Shown here: one piece after another, positions 46,501-57,800 of the stretch
Numbering within the stretch: the first letter of the stretch is position 1
Layout: every line of letters starts with the position of its first letter
Assembly (NCBI GenBank): GCA_002007465.1
Contig: LNAC01000031.1
Coordinates: 1,053,325 to 1,117,324 of the forward strand
Length of the DNA stretch: 64,000 nt
Reading direction: 5' to 3'
Source of the DNA: Ailurus styani
Lineage: Eukaryota > Chordata > Mammalia > Carnivora > Ailuridae
Notes under the pieces: generated by a model
What the model saw: only the letters and a program-made list of their open reading frames with translations
The model's database searches: none
What the model was told of the DNA's origin: nothing
Program-made: the position numbers and the translations under genes

Positions 46501-48369
46501 TATCTTTTCTACTCTAAGAAAAATATAATTACAAATAATAAATAAATACATATATTGTTTCAACAGATTTACTTTTTATCACCTTTCCTCATTATTTAAT
46601 AGAACATCACAAATTGCTGTCAAATAAGAATTGTTTAAGCCTTTTGAAAAAAACCGTTATTTTAATAATTACATATTAGAGCTTAAAGGCAAAACAGTCT
46701 ATACAAGGAAGATGCAAAAAAGTGATTGTAGGAAGAAATCTCTAAATATGAAGTGGTAAATGCCTAAAAAACTTAAATTTATTAAATACTAGTTTTGAAT
46801 GTGATTTATTTGTTTTCTAGGCTGAGGGAATAAAATGATATTTTATAAAAAAACAAATTATATAATACCCTTAATATTATTTAATTTCTAATAGAATAAG
46901 AAAAATTTCAAGCCAATAAAATCCATACAAATGAAGGGTAAATCTTAAAAGATGTGACCAAAATATATTATATCATGAAAAATTATCATCTGTGCACTTA
47001 CTAAGAAACAATTTGTTTTACCATTGAATATAAGAAGCAGTTAAAAAAACTCAAATTGGAGCGAGTGAGCATGCTTCACTTCTTCAGAAAAAAAATATTT
47101 TATATAAATATAAAGCATATATAATATCTAAATTAAAGGGAAAAATTGTAGTTTAAACTTAATGCAGTCATCATTAATAACAACATAACATACATAGAAA
47201 CATACTAACATACAAATAACAAAAATTCTATTAAAATTATACATTAAAAATAATGTAATATTTGAATTATTTCTTCAAGATTTCTTTGAGGCACACATAC
47301 ATAAACTATTTTTCAGGTCAAAAAATGATCACATATAAATGCAAAGGAAAACATACATTTACATTGTGCTTGAAGATATCTATGTATCAGTGTTGCAGAA
47401 TCAAAATATTCAGAATTGGAGACTTAGATTGAGAATTAAAGTTTTCTTACTATGAGAAAGTGTTAGAAATGAAGGCTTATAAGGAAGCATATTACAGTTT
47501 CTTGATTTATAATAATGGATTCTAGAAAAAGTAAAACATTAGCATCAGGGGAGAAATTTGATGTTTAAAGAAAAACTTTCGTTCTCTGGCGTTTACCTTC
47601 CTATACCTAAGCCTTCATAACCTAAATATAGCTTGACTTTACATTTTTTTCAAAGTTCTTTTATTAAAGTGTGTCAGCTTAATACAAGGCAAATTTACAC
47701 CTGAGGCTTCTAACCTGAGAAGAAAATTAATGTAGTTTCACATGACTTTAAAAGCAACCCTTTTTCTTTTTTTTTTTTCCCCTAATGAGAGCAGTGACTT
47801 TGGAAATGAATCTAAGTAAAATAAGCTGTTTTGTGTTTTTTTTAAGAGAAGCAAAATGTACATAAAAATACATTTTCTTATCTTTTGTAGTTGATTGGTT
47901 TGGAAAAATAATTTTCACGAGAAATTTAATTTGAATATTAATATACAATGAACCAAATAATAAATTCTCCATTGCCCCAAGGAAGTTATATAGCACAAAC
48001 TAAGTGAGGTCTCTTGTCATTACTGTCACTAGTATGGAGAAAATAAATAAACTGCCATTATTAATCCACATCAGCCTCATTTTTCTATGGATTTCATTTT
48101 TATTATAAAATTATGAATTATAAAATATATACATAAACAGTGTAAAATAAAATTAATATTTCACATAAAATGTATTTAGGTATACCCGTATTTAGATATA
48201 CATATTACATACTATATACAATATAATGAAATAAAGTGAACAGTCTTCATCTACCACAGATTATGTAATTAAACTTCTAATCCATTGGTTACCTTTAAAT
48301 CGATATTTTTTCCCGGCAGTATTCTCTTTGGACTACATTGCATGGAAAATTAATTTTGCATCTCCTTTT
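46501..48369. other. Unassigned, extremely AT-rich sequence
   Basis: No gene recognised. Long A/T-only phrases, for example around 47090-47260 and 48100-48240, suggest matrix-attachment-like or simply low-complexity DNA. No named repeat is supported. Confidence 0.4.
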
Positions 48370-48884
48370 CTTTTTAGTAGAAGTATAATTGACGTATTAC
48401 ATTAGTTTCAGGTGTATAGCATAATGATTTGTATTTTTATAGATTGCAGAACAAATGGTCACCATAATGTCTTGTAAATATCCATCAACATATACATAGT
48501 TACAAAGGTGTTTTCTTAGGGTAAGAATTTTTAAGGTCTACTCTCAGCAACTTTCAAATATGCAATACAATATTATTAACATAGTCATCATGTTATACAT
48601 TATATTCCCATGATTTATTTATTTTATACCTGGAAGTTTGTACCTTTTGACCCCCTTAAGCCACTTTACCAACTCCCAACCCATGCCTCTGAAGTGTGTT
48701 CTTCATATATATGAGCTCTTTTTGTTCTCTTTCCTTTTTTCTTTTAGATTGCACATATATGCGATATCATATGGTGTTTGTCTTTTTCTGCCTGATCTGT
48801 TTCACTTAGCATAATGCCCTCATTGTCCAATCATGTTGTTAGAAATGGCAGGATTTTGTTCTTTTTTATGGCTGAATAATATTT

Positions 48885-49035
48885 CTATTATATGATATTA
48901 ATAACATACGTAATATGTAAATACTGTATATTATACTTATATCTTTGTTATATATTATGTATTTATATGTTTATATAAATTACATATAATATGAATATAT
49001 AAATATATTTTATATATAAAATTATATGTAATTTC
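48885..49035. repeat. AT-dinucleotide-rich expansion inside the L1
   Basis: About 150 bp of TA-rich text (ATATAAATATATTTTATATA and similar) replaces the L1 segment that normally contains the short TATATATATAC run between GGCTGAATAATATTCC and the downstream TGGCTACTGTGAA. The surrounding L1 text resumes on both sides. Confidence 0.8.
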
Positions 49036-49149
49036 ATGTCCTGGCTACTATGAACAATGCTGTAATGAATATGGGGGTGTATATATCTCTTTGAATTAGT
49101 GTCTTAGTATTCTTCAGATAAATTTCCAAGGCATAATTGCTGGCTGAAT

Positions 49150-49391
49150 GGTAGTTCCATTTTTTTTTATTTTTTTAGGGTTTTATTTATTTGGGAGAGA
49201 GAGACAGAATGACAGAGATAGTGACAGAGATGACAAGTAAAATCATGAGGGGGATGGAGGGAGAAGCAGGCTCCCACTGAGCAGGGAGCCCGATGCAATG
49301 CTCAATCACAGGACTGAGGGATCATGACCTGAGCTGAAGGCAGCTGCTTAACCGACTGAGCCACCCAGGTGCACCCGGTAATTCTATTTTT
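49150..49391 (-). mobile_element. Can-SINE, antisense, older subfamily, nested in L1
   Basis: The body is 49165-49376, with GGGTTTTATTTATTTGGGAG, purine-rich text and CACCCAGGTGCACCC. GGTAGTTCCATTTTT (49150-49164) recurs as GGTAATTCTATTTTT (49377-49391). Confidence 0.95.
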
Positions 49392-50479
49392 AATTTTTTG
49401 AGGATTCTCCATACTGTTTTCCATAGTGGCTACCCCATTTTATAATTGCAGCAGTGTACAAGTGTTTTTTTCTCTACATCTTTACCAGCACTTCTTTTCT
49501 CTAGTCTTTTTGATAATTATTCTAACAGGTATGAGGTGATACTTCATTGTGGTTTTTGATTTGCCTATCCCTAATGATTAGTGATGTTGATCACCTTTTC
49601 ACGTGGCTATCTGTATGCATTCTGATATTTGGAAAAAATATGTCTATTCAGATCCTCTGCCCATTTTTAAGTTGGATTTTTTGCCTGATTTTGCTTTTGA
49701 GTTGTAGGAGTTCTTTATATATTTTGGATATTCGCCTCTTCTCAGATAAATAATTTGCAAATATTTTCATTCATTCAGTAGGTGCCTTTTTGTTGTGTTG
49801 AATTATTATTTTTTGCTGTGCAAAATCTTGTTTATTTTTGCTTTTCTTGCTTTGGCTTTTGGTGTCAAACCTAAAAAGTCATGGCCAAGACCAAGGAGAG
49901 AGCTTACCAACGGTATCTTTTTCCAAAAAAATTATAGTTTTAGGTCTTATATTCAAGTCTTTAATCAATTTTGAGTTAGTTTTTGTGTACGATTTTAGAG
50001 AGTAGACCAGTTTCATTTTTTAACATGTGGCTGTCCTGTTTTTCCAGTACCATTTATGAAGAGACTGTCCCCATTGCACATTCTTGGTTTCTTTGTCGTA
50101 AATTAATTGACCATAAATGTATGGGTTTATTCCTGGGCTCACTGTTCTGTTCCTTTGATCTATGTATCTGTTTTGATGACATTACCATACTGTTTTGATT
50201 ACTATAGCTTTGTAATAGAGTTTGAAATCAGGAAGCATGATGCCTCTACCTTTCTTCATAATATTGCTTTGGTTATTTAGGATCTTCTGTTGTTCATGCA
50301 AATTTTAGGGTTCTTTGTTCTATTTCTTTGAAAATGGTATTAGAATTTTGATAGGGATTGCATTGAATCTAAAGATTGCTTTGTGCAGTGTGGACATTTT
50401 AATAATAATAATTCTTCTAGTCCGTAAGCATGGAATACCATTTTGTATCTTCAGTTTCTTTTATCAGTGTTTTATTGTC

Positions 50480-50711
50480 TTCACAGTACAAGTTTTCTTT
50501 TTTTTTTAAGATTTTATTTATTTATTTGACAGAGAAATAGCACCGGTAGGCAGAGCAGCAGGCAGAGGGAGAGGGAGAAGCAGGCTCCCCGCTGAGCAGG
50601 GAGCCCGATGCATGACTCGATCCCAGGACCCTGGGATCATGACCTGAACTGAAGGCAGATGCTTAACTGACTGAGCCACGCTGGTGCCCCATTCATGGTA
50701 CATGTCTTTAA
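50480..50711 (-). mobile_element. Can-SINE, antisense, nested in L1
   Basis: The body is about 50497-50690, with TAAGATTTTATTTATTTATT, CACCGGTAGGCAGAGCAGCA and a head ending CCACGCTGGTGCCCC. The flanks TTCACAGTACAAGTTTTC and TTCATGGTACATGTCTTT look like a diverged target duplication. Confidence 0.9.
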
Positions 50712-51311
50712 CGTCCTTGGACAAATTTATTTTAGCTAGGTACTTTATTCTCTTCAGTGCAATTGTGAATGGGATTGTTTCCTTAATTTCTGTATAGAAA
50801 TGCAACTATGTTTAAAAATCAATTTTATATCCTGTACCTTTACTGAATTTGTTAATTCTGCAGTGTTTCAATGGAGATATTGGGGTTTTCTACATACAAT
50901 CTTGTGTCATCCACAAATAATGACCATTTTACTTCTTCCTTCCTGATTGGGGTGCCTTCTACTTCTTTCCTGCTCAATTCCTCTGCAGAGCACTTCTAAT
51001 ACTGTGATGAATAAAAGTGGAGAGAGTAGGCATCTCTGTCTTCTGCCTGATCTTAGAAAGATTTCAGGTTACCATCGAGTATGATATTAGCTGTGGAGTT
51101 GTCATTTTTGTTGAGGTATTCTCCCTCTATGCCCACTATGTTGAGAGTTTTTATCATAAATAGATGTTGAGTTTTGTCGAAAGCTTTTCTTCTATTGAGA
51201 TGACAGCAAAATGTTTATCCTTCGTTTGGTTAATGTGGTCTATAGCATTGATAGATTTGTTGCTGTTGAACCATTCTTGCATCCCCATAATAAATCCCAA
51301 CTGATTGTGTC

Positions 51312-51549
51312 GTGTAATGCTTTTTTTAAAAAAAATATTTTATTTATTTATTTGACAGAGAGAGATTACAAATAGGCAGAGAGGCAGGCTGAGAGAGGTG
51401 GAGGCAGGCTCCCCGCTGAGCAGGGAGCCTGATGGATGTGGGGCTCAATGTGGGGGCTCGATCCCAGGACCCTGAGATCATGACCTGAGCTGAAGGCAGA
51501 GGCTTTAACCCACTGAGCCACCCAGGTGCCCCAATTGTGTAATGCTTTT
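51312..51549 (-). mobile_element. Can-SINE, antisense, musteloid-type, nested in L1
   Basis: The body is about 51325-51536, with TATTTTATTTATTTATTTGA, TACAAATAGGCAGAGAGGCA and CACCCAGGTGCCCC. A small repeat of GATGTGGGGCTCAATGTGGG plus GGCTCGA doubles part of the middle. GTGTAATGCTTTT is identical at 51312-51324 and 51537-51549. Confidence 0.95.
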
Positions 51550-51864
51550 AATGTATTGTTGAATTAACTTTGCTAACATTTTGTTGAGCTTTTTTGCAGC
51601 TATGTTCTTCAGGAATACTGGCTTGTAATTTTATTTTTTCTTGAGGCATCCTTGTCTGGCTTTTATGAGTAATACCTCATAAAATTAGTGTGGAAGTGTT
51701 CCCTCCTTTGCTACTTTTTGGAAGAGTTTGAGAAAGATTTGTGTTCTTCTCCCCTCCCCCCAAGTATTTAGTATAGTTCACCAGTGAATTCTGGTCCTGG
51801 TCCTGGGCTTTTGTTTGGTGGGAAGTTTTTGTTTACTGATTAAATTTCCTTAGTAGTAAGTTGT

Positions 51865-52109
51865 CTGTTCAGATATTTTTTAATGATTTTATTTATTTAT
51901 TTGAGAGAGAGAGAACAAGTGCACCTGTGTGAATGCATGTGTTGGGGGGAGGGGAATAGAGGAAGGAAGATGTACAAGCAGACTGTGTGCTGGGCCTGGA
52001 GCACAGCTCAGGGCTTGATCTCATGACCCTGAGATCATGACCTGAACTGAAATCAAGAGCCTGACACATAACTGACTGAGCCTCCCAGCTGCCCCTGTTC
52101 AGGTTTTCT
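51865..52109 (-). mobile_element. Can-SINE, antisense, old, nested in L1
   Basis: The body is about 51880-52094, with AATGATTTTATTTATTTATT, a longer unusual middle (GTGCACCTGTGTGAATGCAT) and CCCTGAGATCATGACCTGAA. CTGTTCAGATATTTT (51865-51879) recurs diverged as CTGTTCAGGTTTTCT (52095-52109). Confidence 0.9.
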
Positions 52110-52639
52110 ATTTTTCATGATTCAGTCTTGATAAGTTGTATGTTTCTAAAAATGCATCCATTCCTTTTAGGTTATCTAATTTGTTGGTGTATAATTTTGA
52201 GTAGTAGTCTCTTATGATCCTTTACATTTCTGGTATCCATTGTAATGTCTCCTCTTTCATTTTTGATTTTATATATCTGAGCCCTCTTTTTTTTTCCCTT
52301 GGTAAAAATTTGTCCATTTCATCTTTTCAAAGAGCCAGCTCTTTGTTTCATTGATCCTTTCTATTGCCTTTTTAGTCTCTATTTCAATTATTTCTGTTCT
52401 GATTTTGTAATTTCTTTCCATTTACTAACTTTGGATTCCATTTGTTCTACTTAATCTAGATCCTTGAGACATAAGTTTATGTTGTTTATTTGAAATTTTT
52501 CATGTTTTGTGGTATAACCATTTTTTGCTATAAAACTTCCCTCTTAGAACTGCTTTTGTGACTTCCCATAATTTGGCATGTTGTATTTCCATTTTCATTT
52601 GTCTGAAGGCATTTTTAAAAATTTCTCTTTGGGGGTTTC

Positions 52640-53157
52640 CTATTATATTCCATTGACCTATGTGTCTATTTTGGTGGAACAGAATAGAAAATCCAGAAAT
52701 GAACCCTACCTATATGGTCAGTTAATCTTGACCAAGCAGGAAAGAATATCCAATTATGCGGCCATGAAAAAGAATGAAATCTTGCCATTTTCAATGGTAT
52801 GGATGGAGCTATATGGTATTATGCTAAGCAAAATAAGCCAGTCAGAGATAAATACATACAATTTCACTCATATGTGGAATTTAAGAAACAAAACAAATGA
52901 GCAAAGGGAAAAAAAGAGGCAAACCAAGAAAGAGGTTCTTAACTATTGAGAACTAACGGTTACAAGGTGGGGGGAATTGGAGAGGGGGCTCCCATTAAAC
53001 AGGTAATGGGGATTAAGGAGTGCACTTGTGAGGAGCATCAGCTGTTGTATTCAAGTGTTAAATCACCATATTGCACACTTGAAATGAATATAACTGTATG
53101 TTAATTAACTTGAATTTAAATAAAAACTTAAAGAAAATAATAATATAAAAATAAAAG
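52640..53157 (+). mobile_element. L1 insertion (sense) within the antisense L1, 5'-inverted and internally deleted
   Basis: From about 52673 the sense L1 ORF2 end is read: GGAACAGAATAGAAAATCC, then a jump to ATGCGGCCATGAAAAAGAAT, TATTATGCTAAGCAAAATAA, ACTCATATGTGGAATTTAAG, GGGATTAAGGAGTGCACTTG and a poly-A-like end. The first 30 bp (ATTCCATTGACCTATGTGTC) are the reverse complement of the L1 sequence that should precede the sense part, as in twin-priming 5' inversion. The wording is of the carnivore-lineage L1 3' UTR. The open frame 52578-52949 spans this junction and is not a gene. Confidence 0.8.
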
Positions 53158-53769
53158 TTCTTTTTTGATTTCTCCTTTGACCCATTAGTTTTCAGTTACA
53201 CATTTTTTATTCTCTGCATATTTGTGAGTTTCCCAGTTTTCTTCTGTAGTTGATTTCTAGTTTGATACCATTATGAAAGATGCTCGATGTGATTTCTTTC
53301 TTCTTGAATTTATTAAGACTTATTTTGTGGTCTAAAATATGACCTGCCCTGGAGAACATTCCATGAGCACTTGAGATGAATGTGTGTTTTGTTGCTTTTG
53401 GATGGAATGTTCTGTATTTATTTGTTAAGTCTATCTGACCTAACATGATAGTTTTTTCTTTTCATAGATTTTGTCACTCATCATTTTCATGTATCTTTTT
53501 CTTTGGGTTTTGTTAAAAGTAAGGAAAGCAACACAATAAATTACTTGGCAGAGGAAAGCATTTCAAAAATCTGTAATTGTCTCATAATCTAAATTGTAAG
53601 CACTTTCTAATATATTGTTTTAAAGTTTTATACTTCATTTAGAAAATGGTATAACATCTTAAATTAATATTTATAGCTCCTAATTTTTCTTTAATCTCAT
53701 CTATTTGTGACTTAATTTGAGGTATCTGAAATTTGAATTTTTTTCATATATGCCCTTAACTATTATATT

Positions 53770-54085
53770 CTCTAGTAGTCCCCCCCACACACACACCTCC
53801 CATCTGCAGCTTTGCTCTATACGGTTTCAGTTAGCCACAGTTAACTATGGTCCAGAAGCAGGTGGTCCCCCTTCTGACATAATGTCAGAAATAGCTTAAC
53901 ACTACATCACATCATCAGTGTTAAGTGTACATCACTTAACACTGTATCATTCACCTCACTTAATCTCATCACATAGGTAATTATCATCTACAATCATTAG
54001 AAGGGTGAATAGAGTACAATAAGATATTTTGAGAGAAAGAAAGGACCACATTCACATAGCCTTTATTATAGAATAGTTACCTCAC
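53770..54085 (+). mobile_element. Tigger-type (TcMar) non-autonomous DNA transposon, 3'-truncated
   Basis: TAGTAGTCCCCCCCACAC stands where the Tigger-type terminal CAGTAGTCCCCC-like sequence is expected. GGTTTCAGTTAGCCACAGTT, AACTATGGTCCAGAAGC and later CAATAAGATATTTTGAGAGA, CACATTCACATAGCC fit a short internally deleted family member. The right terminus is missing or unrecognisable. The family name is from memory. Confidence 0.55.
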
Positions 54086-54162
54086 TTAATCTAAACAAAT
54101 ATCTTTTGTAATACCTACTATTCATCTCAATTTTTACAAATAAAGAGCTCCAGACTCAGGTC

Positions 54163-54686
54163 CAGGCTAACCTCAGAGATACTGTGGTTCCAATCCAGAC
54201 AAATGCATTAAAGTGACTATTATAGTAAAGCAAGTCAGATGATTTTTTTTATTTTCCAGTGTGTATATAAGTTATATTTACCCTATATTATAGTCTAGAG
54301 TGTATAATAGCATTATATCTAAAAAATAATGTACATACTTTAAAAATACTTCATTGCCTATATTGTACACCTGACATTAATATAGCTGTGTATAGAATTA
54401 AAAAAATATAAAACATGTTTACTAACAGAAAAAAATTCTTCATTGTTAAAAAAAATGCTATTGTCTAAGCTTTCAGCAAGTTGAAATCACTGATCACAGA
54501 TTATGATAACAAATATACTAATAATAATGAAAAAGTTTGAAATATTGTGAGACTCACCAAAGTATAACACAGAGGTGAACATGAAGTGAACAGATGCTGT
54601 TGGAAAATGGTGCCGATAGCCTTGCTAAATAGGGATTGCCACAAAGCAACAAAGAGAAGTGCAGTAAGACAGAGTGTGCCTATGTT
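54163..54686 (-). mobile_element. Internally deleted Tigger1-like DNA transposon (MER2-like)
   Basis: The left end has CAGGCTAACCTCAGAGATAC, GTGACTATTATAGTAAAGCA and TAGTCTAGAGTGTATAATAG. The right end has AAAAAGTTTGAAATATTGTG, GAAAATGGTGCCGATAGCC and GTAAGACAGAGTGTGCCTATG (split here). These are the two outer parts of Tigger1 with the transposase gene gone. Ends are roughly inverted copies, as expected of terminal inverted repeats. A 76-bp L1 tail is nested inside. Confidence 0.75.
54344..54445 (+). mobile_element. Minute L1 3' tail (76 bp) nested in the Tigger1 copy
   Basis: The insert is 54357-54432: TGTACACCTGACATTAATAT, AGCTGTGTATAGAATT and an A-rich tail, the carnivore L1 3' terminus. 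AAATACTTCATTG (54344-54356) recurs as AAATTCTTCATTG (54433-54445), supporting target-primed insertion. Confidence 0.75.
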
Positions 54687-54699
54687 GAGGTGATGTTGC

Positions 54700-57625
54700 T
54701 AAAGTGGGACAGCTAGACACAGAGGTTGGGATTTGAACCAAGTTGAATCTGATTCCAAAAATTATCCTCGTAGCTATTGTGTAAACAGAAACAGCATTCT
54801 AAACTGCCTTCTTTACCCTCAGATAATTCTATGGGATGACAAGGTGTTAACTTGGAGAGCTATCAGAGAATGGCAGGGCTTACTTATTTTTACGTAAATA
54901 AAATTTTACACGACATTCTGTTGTTTGCCACTTATTTTTGTTGATTTGGTGATTGTGCCTAATTGGTATCAGTGCCAGGTTTTGCAAAACAAATGGTAGG
55001 AGCACATGGACATTTTAAATGACCCTTTTGAAAAGCTCATATCAGCATAGAGTGAAAATCCAATATTGCCTACATTCCTATTTAGTTACACCTGCTTCCT
55101 CCAGTTATTTCAGCATCATCAAATTAGATAAATGAAAGTATGACAAAAAAAGATAAGTGTTATATATTCATCATTATGGTCATGTAGATTGAAGTATTTT
55201 TATTGTAGCAAATAAATGAAATGATTATCCATAGAAATGCTACTGAACAGAATTTATGCAAAAAATTGACTAAGCAATTATCATATTGACAGTTAAAGCT
55301 TAATAAATTCTTTTCTGTGCTGTTATACAGCTGTCCAGAAAGTGCTGTTCTTTGTTTACCAATTTACAGCCTGTTGGAGAAACAGCTGTCTAAACCCATA
55401 GGCAGGACAAAGGGAAAACCATAGCATCTTTCGATTATGCAAAGTGCAGGTGAACAATTCCACAGAACAACATTGACCAGCCTGAGAACCTGGCAGAAAG
55501 AAGTTGTTAAAGGCTGCAGCATTAAAGTCAGCCAATATTTTAAGAATTTAGTCTTAAATAATAATAATATATATTAAAGATATATAGATCTTTAAAGAAA
55601 GGACTGTGGTAAAATGTTCCTAAATTGGGCAACTTGATTTCTTTTAGTTAGTTACTTTATTATTAATTGTTTGGAGAGAAATAAACCCTTCTGATTATGA
55701 ATGGTAGTTTTCCAAACACTGTAAGAGAAAACACAGACACTAAAGACCTCCAACCTAGAGTAGGTTGTTGGAATCATCATTTAGTATGCACTAGAACACC
55801 TCCCTTTCATTCCTATAGTATCTTTGATAGGATTCTCTGGAAGTATTTTACATAAGGGGTTTCTGTTGATTTGAATTTCATTAGTAAGCATGTAACTTAT
55901 TTAATACCATAGCATGATGTTATTTTTCCTGTTATTGAGGGGAGGAAAAAAAGAAAAACCTTGCCAAAGGATAAGAGAAATAAAAGTAGCAAATAGAGAA
56001 AGGAACTAAGCAATTAGGAAATGAGATCCTAATAAAATAAATGGACCCCTTTGATAGTTTCATTTAGTCTCTAAAACCACCTGGAAATTCTCTTATTTAT
56101 TATATCAAGGATGAAAATATTAGCTAGAATAAAAATAAAATATTTCTGATTTCCTATGATAAAGAAAATACTGGTTTCAGTAATTCTAAATATCTCTTAA
56201 CTTTCTAAAATTAACTGTAATGTCAAATGTTATAAAAACTCTTCTGGATATTGCTGAAAGATAAGATAATGAAAACCACATATTCTAATTTGCATGGGAG
56301 AACTCATTAGATCAATAGTATCAAAATTCGGAATCCTACATAAAGACCTAATGACATGTGATAAGCAAGCACAGTAATAATAACAGGAAGATACTGCTTG
56401 ATTTTTTTCATGAAATCTGAAGAACAAAATTCCATCTGTAATTAATAACCTCATTTTATTCAGTTGTACTAATCAAGCTACACTTTAATAGGGCATAAAT
56501 TTTATTACGCCAGAGCATTCCTAAAGCCTTTGCAGATTGCCTGAGAATGTGAACTAGTGCTAAAAAGAAAAAAAAGAAAAACAATAGACTTTTAAAAATA
56601 TTTCAATCCTATATTAATGGGGGAAAATACTGTTTTTGCTGATGACATCATGACATATTTACCCTTTTAATAAATTCAGGATTACTGTAAACAATTGTAA
56701 AAGGGTTTGTCACTGGACACCTCTCTAAAATCTAAGATATGCTGAAATTATGGAAATGAATTATTCTCATAGTATGTAGGTTAAAGAAAAACTTACTTTA
56801 TGATTAAAGCTAATCCATCAGTAATTATAATCAAATTAACGTAATCATTTAAAATTCAGCATTGTACAACTAAATAAATACGATGAATCCAAGGGAATAT
56901 TTATGTAATAGTATTTTCAGCATCATAAATTGATGACCCAAATTTTGATATTTGAAAGACCTTGCCAGATAGATGTCATTTAAATAACGGGATGAATGCG
57001 ATTGCTTCAGAGAACAAGTAGAGGGGAAAAGAAGGGCCAGGACAGATGCTGCAGACAGTTTTCATTTATTGGTGGGATAGACAACAACTTAAGGAGACTG
57101 AATAGTAGCAGAAAATTAGGCTGGAGAAAAAAATATATACCCTTTACCCCCACCCAGTAAAGGAATTGTCAGTATTTTTCATAATGCTAACTGGTAGAGT
57201 ACTATGAAGATGGTCAAGTGACCGTTGTACATTTAGCAATACAGAAAGTGAGAGTGCCAGACCAGAGCACTATCAGGGCATGGAAGGGATTAAATCAGAT
57301 TGGACTGATCTGAGGTGAGGATGGGAGAGGAAAAATCAGTTGAAAATACACCCGGTATGTTGTAGTAATCATCTTGGCTCTCCCCTGAAAAATGAAGTGA
57401 AAAATATATCAGATTTAATCACTGGACAAGGGAGACTCTGAGATATGAAAGGAAAACTTAATCAATTTTAGAACTACCGCTAACTCTAGATTGCTACCTA
57501 TCTCTAGTAAACAGGAGTAGAAAAATGGCACACTTACATAACTAACTAGTTAAAACTATGAAATATGTAGTTCACTTACCTTCCACATTAATTCAGATCA
57601 GTATGGTAGGCAGGTAGAAAGGAAA
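54700..57625. other. Second repeat-poor island, unassigned
   Basis: No SINE, L1 or named repeat is visible in 2.9 kb. 55320-55530 and 56440-57000 have mixed, non-repetitive text with many TAATTA/ATTAAC-type homeodomain-like cores and TGCTGATGACATCATGAC at about 56637-56654, which resembles AP-1/CRE/MAF sites. Such motifs are common by chance in AT-rich DNA. No coding frame of interest. Confidence 0.4.
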
Positions 57626-57629
57626 TTTT

Positions 57630-57800
57630 GGGAGTGCCTGGATGGCACAGTTGGTTAAGCAACCTGCTCTTGGTTTTGGCTCAGGTCCTGATCTCAGGGT
57701 CCTGAACTGGAGTCCCATGGCTCATGCTCAGCAAGGAGTCTACTTGAGATTCTCTCTCCCTCCACATCTGCCCCTCCCTCTTCCAGGCTCACACAGTCTC
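57630..57800 (+). mobile_element. Can-SINE, older subfamily, without clear tail
   Basis: GGGAGTGCCTGGATGGCACA, GGTTAAGCAACCTGCTCTTG, CTCAGGTCCTGATCTCAGGG and GTCTACTTGAGATTCTCTCT are typical. The sequence fades after the CT-rich part with no AATAAA/A tail, so the 3' end is truncated or decayed. Confidence 0.85.

Larger units (their letters stand above)
48370..53520 (-). mobile_element. Long L1 LINE, antisense, ORF2 through 3' UTR, broken by five nested insertions
   Basis: The complement of L1 is read in order for about 3.8 kb once nested elements are removed: 3' UTR (GAAGTATAATTGACGTATTA), ORF2 C-terminus (GGATTCTCCATACTGTTTTC), the reverse-transcriptase core and upstream ORF2 (TTGTTTCATTGATCCTTTCT, CTTCCCATAATTTGGCATG). 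The RT active-site motif is visible at 50906-50917 as F-V-D-D, where L1 usually has F-A-D-D. Four antisense SINEs (49165, 50497, 51325, 51880) and one sense L1 (52640) interrupt it. The 5' end and ORF1 are missing. Many stops make it non-functional. Confidence 0.85.

Noticed and set aside
52640..52675. Hairpin or cruciform palindrome
   Set aside because: The inverted segment adjoins sense L1 text as a twin-priming inversion. No second arm long enough for a stable hairpin is present.
52578..52949. 123-residue open frame on the + strand
   Set aside because: It crosses the junction of two L1 copies. The C-terminal part is L1 ORF2 read in sense and the N-terminal part is antisense L1.
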